Origin: Phalacrocorax aristotelis
Lineage: Eukaryota; Chordata; Aves; Suliformes; Phalacrocoracidae
Length of the DNA: 64,000 nucleotides
Assembly (NCBI RefSeq): GCF_949628215.1
Contig: NC_134279.1
Location: 15,212,041-15,276,040 of the forward strand
Direction of reading: 5' to 3'
In this document: positions 48,501-55,528 of the stretch, piece after piece
Numbering within the stretch: position 1 is the stretch's first letter
How the letters are laid out: each line of letters begins with the position of its first letter
The notes under the pieces: generated by a model
The model's database searches: none
What the model was told of the DNA's origin: nothing
Seen by the model: only the letters and a program-made list of their open reading frames with translations
Translations under genes and position numbers: made by a program

Positions 48501-48846
48501 GTATGTGTGTGAGTGCGTTCTCCTCCCATGTGCCCTGCCTCGCATGCTTGTTACACTTCCAGCCTTCTAATATTGCTCAGCTCTCTGCATTAATGATGTG
48601 TTCAACGGGACTTGCCAACTGACAGCATGCTGCTGTTGTCGCTCCTCGCTGCCCCCTCGCCTGTCAGATGTGCCTCTTGTGTGAAACCAACCAAGTGTTT
48701 TCTCTCTCCCTCCCCTTTTTCCAGAGTTTTTTGCTGAACTCAGCACAGCGACATGCGCTCTGGCACTGAACAGTAGCATGACTGAACTGGTACACTACGC
48801 TAGGCAGGGTTTACAGTGGCTGAGACTGGAAACAAATATGCCTTAA
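18534..48846 (+). CDS. AFF1: AFF1 (AF4) C-terminal 862 codons, 18 exons, 5' partial
   Basis: AF4/FMR2 family member 1 is a nuclear scaffold of the super elongation complex; it brings P-TEFb together with AF9/ENL and ELL factors to release paused RNA polymerase II (established knowledge). Eighteen exons join to 2589 nt, an open frame of 862 residues ending in TAA. Order along the product: the family signature [16 protein letters not shown] (residues 16-31), an acidic patch [11 protein letters not shown], a serine/acidic run (about 126-145), the [10 protein letters not shown] block, a long basic disordered region, the AF9/ENL-binding motif [13 protein letters not shown] (409-421), and the C-terminal homology domain (about 631-862). 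The product is highly similar to human AFF1 as I recall it; human AFF1 is about 1210 residues, so roughly the first 350 are upstream of the window. The adjacent convergent KLHL8 supports AFF1 over AFF2, AFF3 or AFF4. One donor is GC rather than GT. Confidence 0.95.
18579..21148 (+). other. AFF1 intron, 2570 bp
   Basis: A GT-AG intron (gtaggt to ttccag). I see no gene or recognisable transposon inside. Short GC-richer pieces near 18.9-19.1 and 20.3-20.6 kb contain only chance-length frames. Confidence 0.85.
21149..21235 (+). CDS. AFF1: AFF1 window exon 2, family signature (87 nt)
   Basis: Twenty-nine codons beginning [16 protein letters not shown] and ending KFPFPAK, phase 0 at both ends. This is one of the most conserved segments of the AF4/FMR2 family and is the strongest single identifier of the gene. 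Acceptor ctttccag, donor AAG|gtaaaa. Confidence 0.96.
21236..22018 (+). other. AFF1 intron, 783 bp
   Basis: An AT-rich GT-AG intron ending in tttctttctag. No repeat or other feature is recognised. Confidence 0.85.
22019..22055 (+). CDS. AFF1: AFF1 window exon 3 (37 nt)
   Basis: Encodes [12 protein letters not shown] plus the first base of a Lys codon, which is completed in the next exon. The peptide matches the AFF1 segment that follows the KFPFP block. Donor CAGA|gtaagt, phase 1. Confidence 0.92.
22056..22427 (+). other. AFF1 intron, 372 bp
   Basis: A short GT-AG intron with a long pyrimidine-rich 3' end (attttttatttacag). Nothing else is seen in it. Confidence 0.85.
22428..22479 (+). CDS. 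AFF1: AFF1 window exon 4 (52 nt)
   Basis: Completes the split Lys and encodes [16 protein letters not shown], ending with two bases of a Ser codon (phase 2). The Q-Y-D start matches AFF1. The rest is Ser/Pro-rich and probably disordered. Donor ATC|gtaagt. Confidence 0.9.
22480..27515 (+). other. AFF1 intron, 5036 bp
   Basis: The longest complete AFF1 intron in the window. It contains a T-rich tract and (GTT)6 microsatellite at 24374-24422, and an AT-rich first kilobase. No exon or transposon is recognised; open frames of up to 131 codons on the minus strand (24547-24942) show no family motif. Confidence 0.85.
24374..24422. repeat. T-tract followed by (GTT)6 microsatellite
   Basis: An almost pure T run (24374-24402, interrupted by two G) is followed by ccGTT repeated six times (24405-24422). 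It is a simple-sequence repeat inside an AFF1 intron and probably polymorphic in length. Confidence 0.9.
27516..27570 (+). CDS. AFF1: AFF1 window exon 5, acidic patch (55 nt)
   Basis: Completes Ser and encodes [18 protein letters not shown], ending in phase 0. The DDLQLSDSE core is an acidic, casein-kinase-2-like serine stretch conserved across AFF proteins. Acceptor gtctttcag; donor CAA|gtcagt is weaker than the others but keeps the frame. Confidence 0.94.
27691..27728 (+). CDS. AFF1: AFF1 window exon 6 (38 nt)
   Basis: Encodes [12 protein letters not shown] plus two bases of Ser (phase 2). The EKPPSS core matches AFF1. It is separated from the previous exon by an intron of only 120 bp (27571-27690). 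Acceptor aaacag, donor CAAG|gtacag. Confidence 0.9.
27729..29162 (+). other. AFF1 intron, 1434 bp
   Basis: A GT-AG intron ending at ggccttgcag. No repeat or additional exon is recognised. Confidence 0.85.
29163..29319 (+). CDS. AFF1: AFF1 window exon 7, serine/acidic domain (157 nt)
   Basis: Completes Ser and encodes 52 residues, including [20 protein letters not shown] and a continuing S/D/E run to TDSEANN. This is the poly-serine, acidic transactivation-type segment typical of AF4-family proteins. Phase 0 end at GAG|gtgaat. The open frame runs only six codons into the intron before a stop, so the splice is required. Confidence 0.95.
29320..31978 (+). other. AFF1 intron, 2659 bp
   Basis: A GT-AG intron ending in a long pyrimidine tract (ttctttttttgtctgcag). 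No recognisable exon or transposon inside; a T/A-rich run lies at 30748-30766. Confidence 0.85.
31979..32896 (+). CDS. AFF1: AFF1 window exon 8, large central exon with AF9/ENL-binding motif (918 nt)
   Basis: Encodes 306 residues, phase 0 at both ends. It opens with [17 protein letters not shown], a conserved AFF block, followed by a long charged, probably disordered region including [19 protein letters not shown]. Near its end, at 32732-32770, [13 protein letters not shown] is the AF9/ENL ANC1-homology-domain binding motif of AF4, followed by PQPPGKGS. This motif folds as a beta-hairpin on AF9 or ENL (established knowledge). Acceptor gtctgcag; donor AAG|gtgaga. The antisense strand carries a 211-codon frame that is a composition shadow of this exon. 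Confidence 0.97.
32897..35569 (+). other. AFF1 intron, 2673 bp, with CR1 tail
   Basis: A GT-AG intron. The open frame of exon 8 reads 26 codons into it before a stop. It holds a CR1 3' end at about 33903-34005 and a long T-rich tract before the acceptor (35539-35569). Confidence 0.85.
33903..34005 (+). mobile_element. CR1-type LINE 3'-end fragment, plus orientation
   Basis: The sequence runs from a segment like the CR1 tail (ggtttagtggtggacttgg) through ggttggacttgatgatctta and ends ggttctatgattc, the classic CR1 3' end with an ATTCTATG-type terminus. Only about 100 bp remain, so it is a dead 5'-truncated copy. Its left edge is approximate. Confidence 0.88.
35570..35667 (+). CDS. AFF1: AFF1 window exon 9, basic lysine-rich (98 nt)
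   Basis: Encodes 32 residues starting [20 protein letters not shown], very rich in Lys and Glu, plus two bases of the next codon (phase 2). Human AFF1 has a comparably charged Lys/Glu segment here before a Ser-rich run. The acceptor follows an unusually long T-rich tract; donor TTGAA|gtaagt. Confidence 0.9.
36441..36543 (+). mobile_element. CR1-type LINE 3'-end fragment, plus orientation
   Basis: Contains ggggttggactagatgaccc, then ccttccaacccaaactattg, ending in tgattctattatatgattct, a degenerate pair of the CR1 3' octamers. Typical avian CR1 tail of about 100 bp; the left edge is approximate. Confidence 0.9.
36626..36687 (+). mobile_element. CR1-type LINE 3'-end fragment, plus orientation
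   Basis: A 60-bp CR1 tail: ggagttgaactagatgatct, then ccttccaacccaaaccgttc, ending in tatgattcc. It lies about 80 bp downstream of the preceding CR1 tail in the same direction, but differs enough to be an independent insertion or an older duplicate. Confidence 0.85.
39169..39415 (+). CDS. AFF1: AFF1 window exon 10 (247 nt)
   Basis: Completes Lys and encodes 82 residues including [24 protein letters not shown] and [15 protein letters not shown], ending GIK in phase 0. The KSNHKD core and the proline run match AFF1; the basic clusters could be nuclear localisation signals (inference). Acceptor catctccag; donor AAA|gtaggt. Confidence 0.94.
39416..40440 (+). other. AFF1 intron, 1025 bp
   Basis: A GT-AG intron holding an interrupted (TG)n repeat at about 39938-39974. 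No other feature is recognised. Confidence 0.85.
39938..39974. repeat. Interrupted (TG)n microsatellite
   Basis: Two short TG runs (ggtgtgtgtgta and gtgtgtgtgtgtg) separated by about 15 bp. A simple repeat within an AFF1 intron. Confidence 0.85.
40441..40532 (+). CDS. AFF1: AFF1 window exon 11 (92 nt)
   Basis: Encodes [20 protein letters not shown] and then [10 protein letters not shown] plus two bases of Lys (phase 2). The [10 protein letters not shown] core is conserved in AFF1. Acceptor gtttctcag, donor GAAAA|gtaagt. Confidence 0.95.
40533..41519 (+). other. AFF1 intron, 987 bp
   Basis: A GT-AG intron ending in a strong pyrimidine tract (tctgttttctgtttttcag). No other feature is recognised. 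Confidence 0.85.
41520..41583 (+). CDS. AFF1: AFF1 window exon 12, followed by a GC donor (64 nt)
   Basis: Completes Lys and encodes [20 protein letters not shown] plus M, ending in phase 0. The EAKRLKHKA helix leads into the C-terminal homology domain. The exon ends ATG|gcaagt: the donor is GC, not GT. The nearest GT, four bases on, would shift the frame and destroy the conserved sequence that follows, so the GC donor is the only choice that fits. Confidence 0.93.
41584..42429 (+). other. AFF1 GC-AG intron, 846 bp
   Basis: The intron begins gcaagt and ends ttcccaatag. Apart from its non-canonical donor nothing unusual is seen inside. Confidence 0.85.
42430..42566 (+). CDS. AFF1: AFF1 window exon 13, start of C-terminal homology domain (137 nt)
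   Basis: Encodes 45 residues from [20 protein letters not shown] to SDTIDLI, plus two bases of Lys (phase 2). This is the first helical part of the conserved AFF C-terminal homology domain, which mediates AFF1/AFF4 homo- and heterodimerisation (established knowledge). Acceptor ttcccaatag; donor TCAA|gtaagc. Confidence 0.96.
42567..43417 (+). other. AFF1 intron, 851 bp
   Basis: A GT-AG intron ending tttatttag. No recognisable repeat or exon. Confidence 0.85.
43418..43489 (+). CDS. AFF1: AFF1 window exon 14 (72 nt)
   Basis: Completes Lys and encodes [20 protein letters not shown] and AVL, then two bases of Cys (phase 2). It continues the C-terminal homology domain. Donor TTATG|gtgcgt is slightly atypical, but the codon it splits (TG|C) restores the conserved VLCMRCQSI sequence. 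Confidence 0.95.
43490..44100 (+). other. AFF1 intron, 611 bp
   Basis: A GT-AG intron ending ctgttcacag, with a pyrimidine run near 43905-43925. Nothing else is seen. Confidence 0.85.
44101..44194 (+). CDS. AFF1: AFF1 window exon 15 (94 nt)
   Basis: Completes Cys and encodes [20 protein letters not shown], then [11 protein letters not shown], ending phase 0. A core helical segment of the C-terminal homology domain. Donor AAG|gtaggg. Confidence 0.96.
44297..44340 (+). CDS. AFF1: AFF1 window exon 16 (44 nt)
   Basis: Encodes [14 protein letters not shown] plus two bases (AG) of the next codon, phase 2. The KAPSPC core matches AFF1. It follows a very short intron of 102 bp (44195-44296). Acceptor ttgctgcag, donor GCAAG|gtaaga. 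Confidence 0.93.
44341..45713 (+). other. AFF1 intron, 1373 bp
   Basis: A GT-AG intron with a G-rich, potentially quadruplex-forming run at 44533-44561. It ends with the tandem acceptor CAGAAG at 45711-45716. No repeat family is recognised. Confidence 0.85.
44533..44561 (+). other. Potential G-quadruplex in AFF1 intron
   Basis: Five G-runs of 3-4 bases (33-36, 38-41, 43-45, 52-54 and 58-61, all plus 44500) with loops of 1 to 6 bases. On the sense strand, so it could form in the nascent AFF1 RNA. Confidence 0.65.
45714..45943 (+). CDS. AFF1: AFF1 window exon 17, NAGNAG acceptor (230 nt)
   Basis: Encodes about 77 residues, from (R)[17 protein letters not shown] through [20 protein letters not shown] to LARKNK, plus one base of Glu (phase 1). 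The Ser/Pro linker is followed by the last long helices of the C-terminal homology domain. The 3' splice site is CAGAAG: cutting after CAG gives Ala-Arg-Ser-Thr, and cutting after AAG (exon from 45717) gives Ala-Ser-Thr without the Arg. CAG is the stronger consensus and is used in these coordinates. Donor AAGG|gtaagt. Confidence 0.95.
45944..48724 (+). other. AFF1 last intron, 2781 bp
   Basis: A GT-AG intron ending in a strong pyrimidine tract (ctctccctccccttttccag type). It contains an A/C-rich simple run at about 47229-47273 and a short TG run near 48493-48515. A 198-codon open frame (47276-47872) has no recognisable motif and is judged chance. Confidence 0.85.
48725..48846 (+). CDS. AFF1: AFF1 terminal coding exon and stop (122 nt coding)
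   Basis: Completes Glu and encodes [20 protein letters not shown], then [19 protein letters not shown] and TAA. The ALNSS-ELVHY-RQG pattern is the conserved end of AFF proteins. The very C-terminus (LRLETNMP) differs from human AFF1 as I recall it, as expected for this variable tail. Confidence 0.96.
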
Positions 48847-50965
48847 CTGGTGCTTAAGGTGGTTAAGTACCTTGAACTTTTTTGCACTTTTGAAGCCTCA
48901 GAAAGTCTGACTTGTTGAATCGTTGGATACAAAGCACCTGCAAGGGAAAATAAATCAAGGTGGAAGGAATCTGGTTACACTGGAAAAACTGAACTGTGTT
49001 TTTAGGGTAGCACTTTGCTGCCTTGAAAAAGAAGAGTTGGAGGAAAGCCTCAGCATTGATGGCACCTTCCTTTAAAACGACGAAGTGCAATGAATTGTCT
49101 GAATGGCTCAATGTGTTGATGGTCTATAAACATTTCTATTACAAATAACCAGCAGGACAATAATCACACATGAAGAAGTGCCGACAAGAAGGAAATCTGC
49201 CTCCAGAGGTTATTATGCAACATACCACAGTCTGCAACAGTTGTGTGCCCAGAAGACGTGTCAGAAGTGTTTTTGCAAGCATGGATGCAATCTTTGGTGT
49301 CTTTGTTCCTCAGATGGCAAGTAGCAACCTCATCAGCACCAAACAGCGTTATGTTACAATAAAAACAGCAAATTGGTCTGCCTTGCCTGCTTTCCAACCT
49401 CGCCCTCTTGCATCTGTCAGCCAGCTGCTGTCCTGAGAACTGGGGGAAACCACTGCCTTTAGTGCTGGAAGTTCACTCTTTAAGTCATGGCTGCTTCGGT
49501 CCTTCTCCTTGCCATGCACTCATGCACACACATGCCCTTAGCCCTTGAACTCTGTTACTTACGTCCTTGCTTGGTTTAAGCCTGGTAAGGCAAACACAGT
49601 TGGGGCAGCAAAATGAGCAGGTGTGGTTGGAAACAGCTCTGCCTGCCTTCTGCAGTGGAGGGGTGTCACTCACATGGACAAGTCTTCATCCAGTTGCTTT
49701 TTGTCATCTTGATGGGTGAGGGTGGATAGCTGTACTGGGTCACTGTGATTGCTTGGACATTGTTCTGGGTCTTACATGGGGAAGAACTGCTTCTGTTTAA
49801 GGAGGGACTAAGTCGCTGAGTGTGGAACAAAAGACAAATTTTGCATTTGGATATTTGCCTGCAACCATTGCTGGTCTTGGTGAATATTGATTTGGTACCA
49901 AAGTAGGGCATCCTTCATGTGGGAGATAACTAATGCTTTTTCTCAACCAAACTACAGGATGGGCCCAGTGACTTAGAGATCTGTCAGGGGAACAAGAAAG
50001 GGAATAATTAGCTGTTTGCAAGCATTTTTTCCTTGTCAGGAGTTGCATTTTTGAAATTGTGATTTTTGCAAGTGACAGTAACAGTGAAGGCAACATCTGC
50101 GACATTCAGTAAGATGACACTGTTCTCTACCCAAAGATTTCCTGTTGTGTGACAGCAGTGTCCTGCCATACTCCTATCTAATAGCGTGCCTTAGCTCTCT
50201 GGTCCCCTCTTGCATCCCTTGCTCTATCTCTGACAGACCTGTGGGAATGGTGAAGAGGATGGTATCACAAAATAATTGTGCTTACAGGAAAGAATTAGGT
50301 CCCTCTTCTGCATTATTTCAGGATGGAGGAACAGGTCTGCACGCATGCATCAGTACCCCCTTTGTAAAATACTTGCTTGTGGCTTCTGAGGCTCACAAAA
50401 ATAGGCAGTAAATAGATATCAGCAAAAGGTCGGCATTTCCAAAAGTAGTTTCTTTAGAAATGCCCCCTGCTGTGGGAAAGCCTGGAGTCATCTTGCCTCT
50501 GGGAGGAGCTGATGGGAGCCTGTGGCAGCTCTGCCCTAGTCCCAAGCACAAGAGAGCTCTCCTCTCACCTTCCCTGGCAGCACAGGATCCTGGCTGGGTC
50601 TTCCCACACCTTCAAGGGACTGTCCTTTTATGTTCACTTTATTAAAAGCCTTAGTGCATTTCAGGGATAAGCTGTCCTAACCAGTCGAAGGAAAGTCCAT
50701 GTCCCACCCTCCCCATTTTACTTCGCTTGCCCTCCTCTTCCCTGGAGAAGCAACTGCTCTGAGAGAGCCAGGGACAGAGAGAGGCTCAGTGGTAACTCTT
50801 TTGTTCTCAGGAAGCACAGGGATGGCCAGATGGCCTGAAGGCTTGACATGCACTTTGGAGCTCGATTCCAGACTGGTGGGTCGATGCCTTGTTCCAACTT
50901 TGTCTTCAAACAAAGCTAGTTTTAGGATCACCAGCTGAGGAGGAGGAAGGAAGGAAGAAAGCTTT

Positions 50966-51060
50966 ATTGAACCTGAAAACCTCTGTGGGAGTCTTCAAGA
51001 ACCATAGCAGATTGTTAGGGGTAAGCATAAGGTGAAGCAGGATGTGGGTCCCCCCTATAC
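50966..51060 (-). other. Minus-strand TATA-like / AATAAAG pair, possible LTR remnant
   Basis: On the minus strand a GTATAG-type box (near 51056) is followed about 90 bp later by TTCAATAAAGC (near 50966) and then a TTCC-rich run. That spacing resembles the R region of a retroviral LTR. The surrounding block (about 50.44-51.5 kb) is GC-richer than its neighbours. I could not find matching TG...CA ends or a target-site duplication, nor any internal viral gene, so this is tentative. Confidence 0.2.
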
Positions 51061-52220
51061 TTTGATTTCACGTACACCCATCTCCCTCCCTGCTGCCAGG
51101 CCAGGTTCCCCTCAGAGGGCTGCTGGCGCATGGCTTTCCTGCCCCAGAGGGGACTGTCTGCTGCAACCTGCGAGGCAGGGCGTGCAGCCACCCCCATCCT
51201 GCATCCAGCTTGGTGTAGCCCACAGGTGCACCAGGTCCTGTCCTCACCTGCCCTCTGGGCGCTTTGCCCAGATAGTGGTAATCTGTTGCCCTGCTCCTAG
51301 GAAAGCTCATGCAAGGGTGTTGGGCAGGCAGAGTTGGTAGGGAGACACCCAGTGAAGGCAGATGAACTACTGGCATTTGCTGCTTTACAGTTGGGAAAAG
51401 GCAGCACGTGCTGTGGTGCTATGTGGAGGTGGTCATGCAAGGGCTGTTCCCGCTCCCAGGGCAAACTACCCCGGGCGTCATAGGAAACAGAATCACAGGC
51501 AGTTTGTGTCACACACATGTGGGGGGCTAATTCAGGGCTCTCATTTCAAAAGTCATCTGTGGAAGCATCATTACCAAGCACGTAGCTTGTATGGTACCTG
51601 CATGTACCATAGCAGGAAGCTATGTTTTGTTTCAGGTCATAGGGAAGACTGTTTAAATAATGGGTAATTTTTAAAAAGCCATCATATTTCAACCTTGAGC
51701 CAGGTCCAAGGCCTGCAAAGAGTTAGGAAAGATGCTCATAATTTTCACTTGGGCCTGTTCAGGCCTTTAAAAAAAATCTAAACCAAAATATAAGTGGAGG
51801 AAGTAGCATTTGCCATTAGGAAACAAAACCATGAATCCAAGGAAGAACAGAGGTGATGGTTGAGTCCAGAAGGATAGGAGGCAGCTATGGTGGCAAAGCA
51901 GCATCATTTCCATGCAATATTTATTTAGAAGAAATAATACATGTGTTGAAATTGTGAAATGTTCTATTTTTAAGATGCCATTTATTTAATAGGTGAAAAA
52001 CCCCACTTACATGGAAATAGAAACCTCTTCTGTAACTGAAAGTCAAAGTCTGACTGCAATGTCCTTGTTTTTGGTTTTGTCCTCTCCATTCCCTCTTGGT
52101 TCCTATTATTAATCTGTACAATTTAAACTTATTTTGGGGACTTATGTCCCTCTTGTAAATAACTTTTTCTGCCCTGTGTGTGATGGAGTTTCCGAGATGG
52201 TTGATTCAGTCATATGGGGA

Positions 52221-52233
52221 AATAAACAATAAA
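52221..52233 (+). promoter_or_regulatory. AFF1: Tandem AATAAA poly(A) signal for AFF1
   Basis: Two AATAAA hexamers seven bases apart, followed within 15-40 bp by the GT-rich run ctgtttgttatgagttgttg. This is the classic arrangement of a strong cleavage and polyadenylation site, and the best candidate for an AFF1 mRNA end near 52250. Confidence 0.65.
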
Positions 52234-53107
52234 TGAAGTAGCCTGTTTGTTATGAGTTGTTGCAAGAGTCCTCATGTTCTCAGCTTCTTGTAGAGAAATT
52301 GTAATTTGCCTGTTCTCTCTGAATGGTCATAGTGTTTCCCTTCTGAATGAGGTTTAAGTATGAATTTCTGTACAAGAAGTCTCTGTTTCAGTTGCTCCCC
52401 TGTTTATCGCCCCTTGCCCTTTCCTTTAGGAACAAGAATGGCTGCAAATCTAGATACTCAGAGTGGCAGGAGGTTCATGGCTCAAGACATCTGCCTCCTG
52501 TCCTCCCGAAATGGATTCGGGGAAGACTGTGCTGGGGTCAGCCACTGATGACCAGCAGAGCCTGGCTGTGAGCGCTCGCTGACAGGAAAATCCCACGGGT
52601 TGGTTTCATGCAGTCAAACAAGTTAAATAAGAAAACAAGGAGCCAAGACACAGAAATGGCGGTTGAAGCATACTGTTCCATGTTTGCCACAAAGGTGTTG
52701 CAGGCTCGGTGCTGGGAGGAGGGTCTGCTCAGGTCTAGTTCACGGACACCTTTCTGAAGCATTGCGAGGAGGATTTCCCTCAGGGAATCCCGCAGGATTT
52801 CATGCCCCATGGTAGCTCTGCTTCTCAGTGGTCGTGCAAGGTGTTCTCTTTGCAACGGCCTTAAACTTCTCATTTGAGGCTTCTCCCACTTTTTGTTTTA
52901 TGTTGGGCAATGTAACTTTCTTGGAAGAATGATTTTTGCATCTCTCTATGCACTATTGTGATAGAATTTGTGTGTATAATTCAGGTCCTTTCTGTAACAG
53001 GCATTGCACCTAAGATGTTTGCTAATAATGATGTGGTTTTCTAATGTAGTATGTAAATTGTAGAGGATACTGAAACCTGTTTTAATACCCACTAGATATG
53101 TTGCTGT

Positions 53108-53139
53108 TACAGATGTTGTATACAGATGTTGTATACAGA
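53108..53139. repeat. 13-bp tandem repeat, about 2.4 copies
   Basis: The unit tacagatgttgta occurs twice in perfect tandem, followed by tacaga. A small local duplication in or just beyond the AFF1 3' UTR. Confidence 0.9.
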
Positions 53140-55007
53140 AATGTACACTTGTTTTTTGGGTCAATGCACTTTTTCACTGCACACTTAAAATCCCAATGGC
53201 AATGTTGGTATTAAAGTAAGAATAACAGGAAAAACATCTAGTTAAAAAAAGAAAAGTGTCAAACATCTGCAGATCAGCATTTGTTGGGATTTTTAGCTAC
53301 AGACTAGACAGGAGGAGCTTGGTGGTGCATTTGTTCAGGTGAGGTGGGACTGGCACTCAGTTCACTGCCATCAGTTAGTGTTTCAAGTAGTATGAAACCA
53401 GGTCAGCCCCAGGCTGGTTGCAAGGTGCATGGATGGTAAAAAAAGAGCATGGGAATATAGCTTGTGGTTGTGGCCATACATATGTGGATTAAACATCTGT
53501 GAATTTTGTTCTGGTTTCGGTGGGGTGCGAGGGGTCATTGGACACGTGCTGTCCTGTCTGCTGGCTGGGCTGGAGCTGCTTTTCCTGAGTAATTCATGTC
53601 CTCTGTCCTACCATTTTCTTCCCCCTTGCACCCCAAAAGGTATGCTTCCCAAACTCCTCACTTGGGGCAAAAGCAAGGAAGGTTAGTTCTGGAGGTGGGA
53701 AGGAGATGGGGAGTGGACGGAGGGATGCAGAGGAAGGAGGTGCAATGTGCCAGCAGGGAGGTCATCCAAAAGCCAGGGAGGAAGGAGAGGGAGCAGGAGG
53801 CAGTGGAGCTGCAGCAGGCATCAGCTGCCCCGATCAGCTTCTGCCCAGGGCAGTGGGCCCCCTGTCTAAAATGGCCAAAAATATTTTGGGGTGGTTTTCC
53901 AATAATATTTTGTTGTTCTTTATTTATTGAGCTTGTATTGACCAAACCTAATTTTGCAACCATGTTTAATTTATTTTGAGATTTGTTGTACGTTATAGAT
54001 TACCTTGCTTTGTCTCTCTGGCTTGGCTTACCCTTTTCAAAAACAAATGTTATTTTTGGCAAAACAGCTGCATTAAAGTTGATTCAGTTTCTCAGCCCTG
54101 TGCTGCTCTCCAAACACTAAAATATCCCATTGGCAGTCTGGCTTTCTTTATTGCACTTTTAGTAATCCCTGTCACTACCTGAAACCAAGTGTTCCTGGGC
54201 CATCATCAGCATTTCTGAATGTGTTTCCATAAACTTTGTGTTCCCAAAACAAGGACTTGTGTGTGTTACAACTGCAGCATGCAATCACTGCTGTTTTGCG
54301 AAGTGCTTTGTCAAGGTACAGGGTTCCTGGAGATCCTGCTGGGTTTTTCTCCTCTCCTGCTCAGTGTTGCTGAGGTTAAGGTTTTCTTTGGGTCCAACAT
54401 TTCATATAGTAGCAATACAAAAATGTTGTCCGCTTCTGTTGAGCCAGCAAAGCTGCATCCCAAACAATGGGGTTTTTTCTGTTCTCTTTCAATATTTGGA
54501 GGCATGTGTCAGCCTGTACGTGGTCTGTGGCAGCTGAAAGGTATTTCTGAAAGTTGCTCCAGCCTGTGCACCTTTTTGTTTGCCACACACCAGGTACAGC
54601 AAGTTCTGAACTTGCTTGCGAGTTCTCTTCGCTGTTCAGAGAAGAACTAGTTAGGATTCAGGGTCAGGCTTTTGCTTTGTCTTGTTTTTCCAGAAGGCCC
54701 TGGGAAATGGGGTGAGTGAGATGCAATCTGCAAAGCAGGGCAGGAGCTGAAGGTTTCGTGAGTGGTGTTTTCTTTGCAATGGAAATGTGTACGGTAGTGC
54801 CTGGGCGCCAGCGGGGCTCATGTCATCAGGTCTCTAGATGGCACGTGAATCATGGCATGCTGGTGAAGCCGCTGCTTGCCTGCTTGGTTGCCAGCCACCC
54901 TCTCCTTGCATTTCTGGGTCGATTCAGTGGGATTTCAGTTTCAACTGTTACCATACAGGGTTGGGTTGGTTTTTTTCACCCCACATTACTCATCAACTTA
55001 GAGTGTA

Positions 55008-55013
55008 AATAAA
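55008..55013 (+). promoter_or_regulatory. AFF1: Possible distal AFF1 poly(A) signal (AATAAA)
   Basis: AATAAAA in an AT-rich setting. Downstream sequence is only weakly GT-rich, so this site is less convincing than the tandem pair at 52.22 kb. Confidence 0.35.
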
Positions 55014-55496
55014 ATCTGGAATTCTTACTGAAAACGTCCTTAAAACATAACTGTCAGGTTTCCTGAACATGGAACACTGGTCTTAAATCTGTTAAATGTC
55101 CCTTATCCTGTGGGGAGTGACATGCCAGTCCTCCCTCTCACAGCAGCTCTTCACATGGTGGGACACAGCAGTGGCCTGGGCTCAGGAGCGGCACGATGTC
55201 TTAGAGCCCCATGGAGAAATGAGGATGCCAAATGTCTTGCAAAATAGTCTCCAGTGGGAAAAGATGTGCAAATAAGTGAGGGGAGGAGACTGATGTGTTT
55301 GACTTCAGCACCGAATCTGTACTCTGAGGCTTCTGTGAATAAGAAATAGCTGCCTTTTTTTGTCTTTTTTCAAGGACTATAAATCAGATCTGTGATACAG
55401 CTTTAAAAAAAAAGGCTTAAAAAGAAAAAATAATCTCCAAAGTAATTGTGCCACAGATCTTATGTTTGTTTGTCTTCTGTACTGAGGATGAATTGC

Positions 55497-55528
55497 TGTG
55501 TGTATGTGTGTGTATATGTATATATATA
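55497..55528. repeat. (TG)n/(TA)n microsatellite
   Basis: A run of alternating TG with A interruptions passing into tatatata. A simple repeat. Confidence 0.85.

Larger units (their letters stand above)
48847..55030 (+). other. AFF1: AFF1 3' UTR (right end uncertain)
   Basis: The non-coding stretch after the AFF1 stop. Human AFF1 has a 3' UTR of several kilobases (established knowledge). AATAAA occurs at 48949, 49358, 52221, 52228 and 55008. The overlapping pair at 52221-52233 followed by GT-rich sequence is the best poly(A) site, giving a 3.4-kb UTR. If 55008 is used instead the UTR is about 6.2 kb. Inside lie a GC-richer block at about 50.44-51.5 kb, a 13-bp tandem repeat at 53108 and an AU-rich tttatttatt element near 53919. 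Confidence 0.65.
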
